A stretch of 64,000 nucleotides of DNA from an uncultured Dehalococcoidia bacterium (GTDB lineage Bacteria; Chloroflexota; Dehalococcoidia; Lucifugimonadales; G958296245), in the NCBI GenBank assembly GCA_958296245.1, contig OY282458.1, positions 682,001 to 746,000 of the forward strand, in the 5' to 3' direction. How positions within the stretch are numbered: position 1 is the first letter of the stretch; every line of letters starts with the position of its first letter. Below are positions 59,184-64,000 of this stretch, piece by piece. The notes beneath the pieces were generated by a model, which made no database searches, was not told the origin of the DNA, and was given only the letters and a program-made list of their open reading frames with translations. A program made the position numbers and the translations under genes.

Positions 59184-60500
59184 ATGAGCTTCGAGAGCAT
59201 CGACGTATTCCCCGTGACCGCGCGGGTCAACGGCGCCGGACATCTGAGTCTAGGCGGCTGCGACGTAGTGGACCTAGCCTCTCAGTTCGGTACGCCGCTC
59301 TACGTCTTCGACGAAAACACGCTGCGCCTGACGTGCCGCGAGTTTGTTGGCGAATTCACCGTGCGATACCCCGATACGAAGACGCTCTACGCATCTAAGG
59401 CCTATATCAATCCCGCCTTGGCGAGGTTGATACACGAAGAGGGGCTGGGCTTCGACGTGGTCTCCGGCGGCGAGCTCGCCGTCGTGACGGCCTCGGGCAT
59501 CCCAGGCGGGGACGTCTACTTCCACGGCAACAACAAGGCCCCGCAAGAGCTGGAGATGGCGCTCGACGTCGGCGTCGGTAGGATCGTCATCGACAACACC
59601 TATGAGCTTGGCCTTCTCGACCAACTGGCCCGCGCTCGCGGCGTCTCTCAAGACGTTCTGCTGCGCGTCTCGCCGGGGGTGGACCCCCACACCCACGCTC
59701 ACACCACAACGGGGATACTGGACAGCAAGTTCGGCTTGGCCGTCGATACCGGCGAAGCCGAGCGGGCGGTACTCGATGCGATAGCCGCACCCAACCTGAA
59801 CGTCGTGGGCCTCCATTTCCACTTGGGATCGCCCATATTCGAGCTGGAGCCGTACTCCATCGCCATCGACGCCGTGCTGACCTTCGCGCGGAGGCTCGCG
59901 CCCAAAGGACTCGAGCTGAGGGAGTTCAGCCCCGGCGGGGGGTTCGCCATCGGGTATATGCGCGACCGGCTCCCGCCCGCCATAGGCGCATATGCCGACG
60001 TGATTACGTCCACGTTGAAGCAGCGCACCGCCGACCTTGGCATTGAAGATCCCACCCTGGTCATCGAGCCGGGCCGCTCCGTCGTGGGTCGTGCAGGCGT
60101 TGCCCTCTACACGGTGGGCGCCATCAAGGACATACCCTCGGTGCGCAAATACGTTTCGCTGGACGGGGGCATGGGCGACAACATTCGCCCCGCGCTGTAC
60201 GACTCACAGTACGAAGCCGCGGCAGCCAACCGAATGTTGGAGCCGGCAGCGGAGACCGTAACGCTTGCGGGCAAGTACTGCGAGTCCGGCGACGTGCTCG
60301 TCCGGGACGTCGATCTCCCAAGATTGTCTCAGGGCGACCTCGTGGCCATTCCCGCAGCGGGCGCCTATGCGCCGGCGATGGCCAGCAACTACAACCTGAA
60401 CCCGAGGCCCGCCGTTGTGTTGGTGAAAGACGGGGAGGCGCGACTGATACGCCGCCGGGAGACCTACCAGGATCTCGTTCTGGCCGACGTGCTGGAGTAG
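59184..60500 (+). CDS. lysA: Diaminopimelate decarboxylase
   Basis: The product performs the last step of lysine synthesis with PLP. Signs: TLYASKAYINPALARLIHEEGLGFDVVSGGELAVV (PLP Lys in YASKAY), NNKAPQELEMALDVGVGRIVIDN, GLHFHLGSP, GGGFAIGY, VIEPGRSVVGRAGVALYTVG, GDNIRPALYDSQYEA, and CESGDVLVRD...AAGAYAPAMASNYNLNPRPAVVLV. Length 438 is typical. AGGAGG-like GGGAGGCG precedes the ATG. It is separated from the other dap genes and sits directly after a hydrolase gene. Confidence 0.97.
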   Translation: MSFESIDVFPVTARVNGAGHLSLGGCDVVDLASQFGTPLYVFDENTLRLTCREFVGEFTVRYPDTKTLYASKAYINPALARLIHEEGLGFDVVSGGELAVVTASGIPGGDVYFHGNNKAPQELEMALDVGVGRIVIDNTYELGLLDQLARARGVSQDVLLRVSPGVDPHTHAHTTTGILDSKFGLAVDTGEAERAVLDAIAAPNLNVVGLHFHLGSPIFELEPYSIAIDAVLTFARRLAPKGLELREFSPGGGFAIGYMRDRLPPAIGAYADVITSTLKQRTADLGIEDPTLVIEPGRSVVGRAGVALYTVGAIKDIPSVRKYVSLDGGMGDNIRPALYDSQYEAAAANRMLEPAAETVTLAGKYCESGDVLVRDVDLPRLSQGDLVAIPAAGAYAPAMASNYNLNPRPAVVLVKDGEARLIRRRETYQDLVLADVLE

Positions 60501-60505
60501 CCGCA

Positions 60506-61534
60506 GTGGAGCCTGGTCCCGTCACGTGGCGCACCTTCGGACAGGATGGGGCGGTAGATCTTCTGAAGCGCAGCCTGCAAGCAGGTCGTGTTGCTCACGC
60601 GTACCTCATCTCCGGACCCCGGCAAGTGGGCAAGATGACGCTCGCGCTCGACTTGTGCAGGGCCGTAAACTGTCTGGCCCCCGAGCGCCCGTGCGGCGCC
60701 TGCGCTCAGTGTCGGCGCATCGAGCGCGGCCTCCACGCCGACGTTCGCGTCGTCGGTGTCGGCGGGAGCGGCGCCCCCGGTAGTAGGGCCAAAGCATCCA
60801 TCGGCATCGACCAGGTCCGGGACGTGCAGCGCGAGGCGGCGTTGAAACCCTTCGAGGGCGCATCCCGGTGCTTCATCTTCGACGGCGCCGAGCGGATGAG
60901 CATGGAGGCTGCGAACTCGCTGCTCAAGACCCTGGAGGAGCCTCCGCCGCAGGTGCTGATCGTAGTGCTGGCGGCCCAGGCGGACGCCCTGCTCCCGACG
61001 CTCGTCTCGCGGTGCCGCGTGCTGGAGTTACGTCCGGCGCCCGCGGCCTCGATCTCCCGCATGTTGATCGAGGAACATGGCGTTAACCCGAAAGACGCCG
61101 ACGAGATCGCGCGCCTTTCGGGAGGGCGGCCAGGATGGGCGGTCGAGGCCGCCGGCAGCCCCGATCTCCGCCAGGCGGCGGTCGAGCGGCTGCAGGCCAT
61201 AGAGGACACGCTGCAAAACGGAATCGAGGGAAGGTTCGCCCATGCCGTGCGGATGGCCTCGTCCTTCTCACGGGACAGGGAGGCCGGAAGAGAAGAGCTG
61301 GCGCTGTGGCTGAGCTGGTGGCGCGACGTGTTGATGGCGCAGGAGGGTCTCGACGAGCTCGTTACCTACGTGTCCAGACGAGACGCGATGGCGTCCATCG
61401 CCGGGGGGATGTCGGAGTCCGAGGTGGTCGGCGCAATCAAGACGGTGTTGCACACTGCCCAGCTGCTTGACCGCAACGTCAATCCCCGGCTGGCCTTCGA
61501 GTCCATGATGCTCAGGATACCATCCACCCGTTAG
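60506..61534 (+). CDS. holB: DNA polymerase III delta' subunit
   Basis: The 342-residue product is a clamp-loader subunit. It has LISGPRQVGKMTLALDLCRAVNC (P-loop-like), the zinc module CLAPERPCGACAQCRRIERG with four Cys, RCFIFDGAERMSMEAANSLLKTLEEPPPQVLIVVLAAQADALLPTLVSRCRVLELRP (the SRC motif), and the C-terminal collar helices. The GTG start at 60506 overlaps the end of lysA closely (5 bp gap), with GGAG in the lysA end. It pairs functionally with dnaE in this window. Confidence 0.94.
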   Translation: MEPGPVTWRTFGQDGAVDLLKRSLQAGRVAHAYLISGPRQVGKMTLALDLCRAVNCLAPERPCGACAQCRRIERGLHADVRVVGVGGSGAPGSRAKASIGIDQVRDVQREAALKPFEGASRCFIFDGAERMSMEAANSLLKTLEEPPPQVLIVVLAAQADALLPTLVSRCRVLELRPAPAASISRMLIEEHGVNPKDADEIARLSGGRPGWAVEAAGSPDLRQAAVERLQAIEDTLQNGIEGRFAHAVRMASSFSRDREAGREELALWLSWWRDVLMAQEGLDELVTYVSRRDAMASIAGGMSESEVVGAIKTVLHTAQLLDRNVNPRLAFESMMLRIPSTR

Positions 61535-61661
61535 GCCTGCTTCTACCGGTCATTGCGGTCCGCCAGCACCTGGGGGGCATAGCCCTCAGACCCCCTGCCA
61601 GAGGGGAGAACCCTCTCTGGACTTCCCGGCCACGGCGCCCGAACGTCCAGAATGACTCGGC

Positions 61662-62171
61662 CTAATCGACCCAGGGTATGAACTGCCGCCATTCTTCTAG
61701 GATCGTTCTCTGGTGGAACAGCGCGTAGGGATCGGGGCGCGGCGCCCGAGGCTCCTTCAGGAGCCGCATACGGGCCTCCTTCGGGGTCAGACCGGCCTTC
61801 CTGTGGTTGCAGGGTATGCAGGCGCTCGCCACGTTATCCCAGACGTGGGGGCCTCCCCTGGAGCGTGGCACGACGTGGTCGAGGGTTAACAATTTGGTCT
61901 CGGCCCCGCAGTAGAGGCACGTGAACCGGTCGCGGTAGAACACCGCACGCCGGGACAGACGGCGTTGCACCAGAGGACGTTTGACCATCGTGAATAGGCG
62001 GATGACGGATGGCGCCGGGAAGGACATGGTGACGCTGCGAATGTACCCGCGGCCGTTCTCCATCAGCTCGGCCTTGCCCAGAGCCAGCAGCACGAACGCC
62101 CTCTTCACGTTGCAAACGTTGAGGGGCTGGTAATTCTGGTTCAGCACCAGTACCGGGTCGGATGTAACCAT
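61662..62171 (-). CDS. HNH endonuclease
   Basis: The 169-residue product shows VLVLNQNYQPLNVCNVKRAFVLLALGKAELME, the N-terminal part of the common bacterial HNH family, then a zinc-knuckle HNH: CLYCGAETKLLTLDHVVPRSRGGPHVWDNVASACIPCNHRKAG. It is a solitary, housekeeping-type HNH protein of unknown role. It follows the CvpA-like gene on the same strand after 64 bp. Gap 61535-61661 contains a truncated, inverted fragment of the dispersed repeat (about 61579-61632). Confidence 0.92.
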   Translation of the reverse strand: MVTSDPVLVLNQNYQPLNVCNVKRAFVLLALGKAELMENGRGYIRSVTMSFPAPSVIRLFTMVKRPLVQRRLSRRAVFYRDRFTCLYCGAETKLLTLDHVVPRSRGGPHVWDNVASACIPCNHRKAGLTPKEARMRLLKEPRAPRPDPYALFHQRTILEEWRQFIPWVD

Positions 62172-62235
62172 GTGCGCGCCGCGACGTGTGTATGGCTGGC
62201 GGAACCAATCCCTTTATGCAGGCGCCCCAGCCTGT

Positions 62236-62796
62236 CTAGTCCTCCAGTATATCAAGAGCGCTACGGAAGTCTGAGGGGATGAGCCCAAGGGTGCTGCCGG
62301 GAATGGTGTTCGCAACCTTGATGAAGACGGGAACGGTCCGCGAGCCTTTCAGCGCGTCTTCCAGGGCCTGCGTGGAGTCCTCGACTCTGGGTAGCTCGCT
62401 CGGAGCGAAGTCGTAGGTCAGCCGGGCCAGCCCGACTATCGTGGCTCCGAGTAGCGCCAGACCAAGGACGGTCCCCAGTACCAAGCCGCCCACCCTGTCG
62501 GCCACGCTGCTCAGGCCCATCGTGGCCGCGGTAAGAAAGGGCTTGGCCGCTTTGAATATAAACCTCGCGGCGACGACTCCCAGCGCGATGATGATGGCGT
62601 AGGAAACGACTGTAACGAGGGTATCGGCCCTGCCAGAGCCGACTACGCCGCCTGCCACGCCGCTCAACTGGCTCGCCGCCAGCCACCCGACGTAGCCGCC
62701 GGCGGCCAGTGCGGCGGCGCCCAACAGGCCCATTCTCAGCCCTGTGACAGCACTCACCACCACCACGCCTATCAGTAAGAAATCCAGCCAGTTCAT
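62236..62796 (-). CDS. CvpA family membrane protein
   Basis: The 186-residue product starts MNWLDFLLIGVVVVSAVTGLRMGLLG, the CvpA opening, with four transmembrane helices (LGAAALAAGGYVGWLAASQL, TLVTVVSYAIIIALGVVAARFIF, and GGLVLGTVLGLALLGATIVGL). CvpA is needed for colicin V export in E. coli and envelope homeostasis in others. AAGGGGCAGG precedes ATG 62796; the longer frame upstream runs through repeat DNA. Confidence 0.87.
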   Translation of the reverse strand: MNWLDFLLIGVVVVSAVTGLRMGLLGAAALAAGGYVGWLAASQLSGVAGGVVGSGRADTLVTVVSYAIIIALGVVAARFIFKAAKPFLTAATMGLSSVADRVGGLVLGTVLGLALLGATIVGLARLTYDFAPSELPRVEDSTQALEDALKGSRTVPVFIKVANTIPGSTLGLIPSDFRSALDILED

Positions 62797-62954
62797 TGCC
62801 TGCCCCTTCGATTCCTGGCCTGTCCCGAGCCGTAGGCGCGCCCGGTCATGAAAGACAGGGGATGCGGGCCGAGTTTGCTCCAAAGCGTAGTGTACCATAG
62901 CGCCCCGCAACGCTGGAGGCCCGCCTTGGTGTCTTTTACAGGCGCGTGTCATCC

Positions 62955-63189
62955 GAAACTGTTCAGACCTTGTGAGACCCGAAGGGGGGAAGTCCGGAGA
63001 GGTTCTCCGCTCTGGCGGGGGTTGGGGTTCTCCCAGTCTCCGACGGCGGCGGCGTGTACCTGGTCCTCCCTCTGGCAGTGGGTCCTGGGGCCACGCTCCA
63101 GTTACCAAGGGGCGGGTGGGGATCTAAAGACGTCTGCTTTATCGGGGCTGCGCTAGTCGAAAAGGACCTCACGAAGTCTGAACGGTTAC
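62955..63189. mobile_element. MITE-like element, copy B (235 bp)
   Basis: Left end GAAACTGTTCAGAC and right end (reverse) GTAACCGTTCAGAC form inverted repeats of ~26 bp. Perfect 8-bp target duplications TGTCATCC lie at 62947-62954 and 63190-63197. No coding capacity. The interior shares the CTTTATCGGGGCTGCGC block with copy A at 50858. The 524-bp gap 62797-63320 contains only this element and short flanks. Confidence 0.85.
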
Positions 63190-63320
63190 TGTCATCCAAA
63201 TTGACGAGCACGAACTCCAGTGCTAATATGTTCTCATGAGCATGTGGGCAGGACTCCCATACCCCGATCCGATACATCGGACTCTGTAGGGTCGAGCGCC
63301 GCCTGAGGCGCTTCCAGGCC

Positions 63321-64000
63321 ATGAGGCACATCCTCCACGCGGATTTCGACGCGTTCTACGCGTCAGTCGAGCAGCTCGATAACCCAGCCCTCAGGGGCCA
63401 GCCGGTGGTCGTTGGCGGCAGCCCCCACCACCGCGGCGTGGTGGCGTCGGCCTCGTATGAGGCGCGCCGTTTTGGGGTCGGGTCCGCAATGCCGATGCGG
63501 ACGGCCCTCAACCGCTGTCCCCACGTGGTCCGGGCTCCGCCTCGGTTCCCGCGTTACCACGAGATGTCCGCGCGGGTGATGGACATATTCCGCCAGACTA
63601 CCCCGCTGGTCGAGCCCCTCTCACTGGATGAGGCATTCTTGGACATAACTCGGCAGGCGGAGCTTGGGCAAGACCCCGTCGAGTGCGCGAAAGGCCTCAG
63701 GCGTCGGGTAGAGTCGGAGCTTGGGTTGACCATCTCGGTAGGCGTGGCGTCCAGCAAGTCGGTAGCGAAGATCGCGTCCGGCATGGACAAGCCGGACGGG
63801 CTGACGGTGGTGGATCCCGGCACGGAGAGCAGCTTTCTGGCCGCCCTGCCTGTGGACAAGCTGTGGGGCGTCGGGCCCAAGACGGCTGCCATGCTCACAG
63901 GCCAAGGCTTCAAGACGATTGGGCAGATTGCCGACCTGTCCGAGGCGTGGTGGGCCTCTTCCTTTGGGAGATCCGGCGGCGCGATGCGCCGGTTGGCACT
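63321..64000 (+). CDS. dinB: DNA polymerase IV (Y family), partial
   Basis: This is the first 226 residues of a translesion polymerase, cut by the right edge. It starts MRHILHADFDAFYASVEQLDNPALRGQPVVVGG (catalytic Asp), GVVASASYEARRFGVGSAMPMRTALNRCP, the second acidic motif PLSLDEAFLDITR, GLTISVGVASSKSVAKIASGMDKPDGL, and LWGVGPKTAAMLTGQGFKTIGQIADL (HhH). The ATG at 63321 has GAGGCG ~10 bases upstream. Nothing in the visible part suggests inactivation. Regulation: no LexA box is evident. Confidence 0.95.
   Translation, partial: MRHILHADFDAFYASVEQLDNPALRGQPVVVGGSPHHRGVVASASYEARRFGVGSAMPMRTALNRCPHVVRAPPRFPRYHEMSARVMDIFRQTTPLVEPLSLDEAFLDITRQAELGQDPVECAKGLRRRVESELGLTISVGVASSKSVAKIASGMDKPDGLTVVDPGTESSFLAALPVDKLWGVGPKTAAMLTGQGFKTIGQIADLSEAWWASSFGRSGGAMRRLA

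Noticed and set aside
62797-63108. N-terminal extension of the CvpA-like protein
   Set aside because: The extra residues come from repeat DNA; ATG 62796 has a good ribosome site and matches the family start.

Overview
The window looks like a high-GC chromosomal segment of an uncultivated Chloroflexota bacterium, probably a marine SAR202/Dehalococcoidia-type lineage. This is an inference from the gene mix (GLUG-repeat and acidic S-layer-like secreted proteins, PhyH dioxygenase beside an HpcH/HpaI aldolase, orphan PrkA, MoxR-DUF58-transglutaminase cluster, many TTG/GTG starts), not a proven assignment. No rRNA, integrase, transposase or CRISPR array is visible. Genes are densely packed, and the few long gaps are filled with small dispersed repeats.

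Layout. 1-3926: an N-terminal-complete giant secreted GLUG-repeat protein (minus strand) that runs off the left edge and is built from ~500-residue tandem modules; then a HAD phosphatase and a divergent AIR-synthase/HypE-like protein. 5.8-8.0 kb: groES-groEL with a clear promoter, a CIRCE-like operator and a terminator. 8.1-13.6 kb: a membrane protein, a lipoprotein, a long imperfect palindrome, dnaE and a DUF2007 protein. 13.6-18.9 kb (minus): ogt, then a MoxR/DUF58/transglutaminase operon in which the transglutaminase nucleophile Cys appears to be Ser. 19.1-24 kb: aldo/keto reductase, a small protein, a 1.1-kb repeat field holding a tRNA-like 8/4 cloverleaf, then proB-proA. 24.5-31 kb: FAH-family hydrolase flanked by CCACTNN heptamers, a large acidic surface protein behind tandem promoters, a small protein with a retropepsin-like protease, and a DUF3800 protein. 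31.1-36.8 kb: rpsO-pnp, then dapB-asd-dapA. 37-38.8 kb: panB and a P1-family peptidase. 39-44.4 kb: a pyruvate dehydrogenase-type cluster (E3, E1 alpha, E1 beta, E2), the E2 carrying a 20-unit AEV(V/T)EE repeat linker. 44.5-50.8 kb: SRPBCC protein, polytopic membrane protein, PrkA kinase, DUF192 lipoprotein, MutS2. 51-55 kb: thrB-lysC and two family-2 glycosyltransferases. 55-61.5 kb: TPR protein, small orphan, HpcH aldolase, PhyH dioxygenase, MBL hydrolase, lysA, holB. 61.6-64 kb: HNH nuclease, CvpA-like protein, and the start of dinB (runs off the right edge).

Functional links. lysC, asd, dapA, dapB, lysA and thrB cover much of the aspartate-family pathway, split over three loci. proB-proA make the proline precursor, panB supports pantothenate, and the PDH cluster feeds acetyl-CoA. 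dnaE, holB, mutS2 and dinB are replication/repair genes.

Most unusual items: the tRNA-like element lies between ~190-bp direct repeats and under an opposite-strand promoter and terminator; two ~233-bp MITE-like elements have matching terminal inverted repeats and 8-bp target duplications (50.9 and 63.0 kb); the transglutaminase has Cys->Ser; and E2 has a minisatellite-encoded linker with a probable CTG start.
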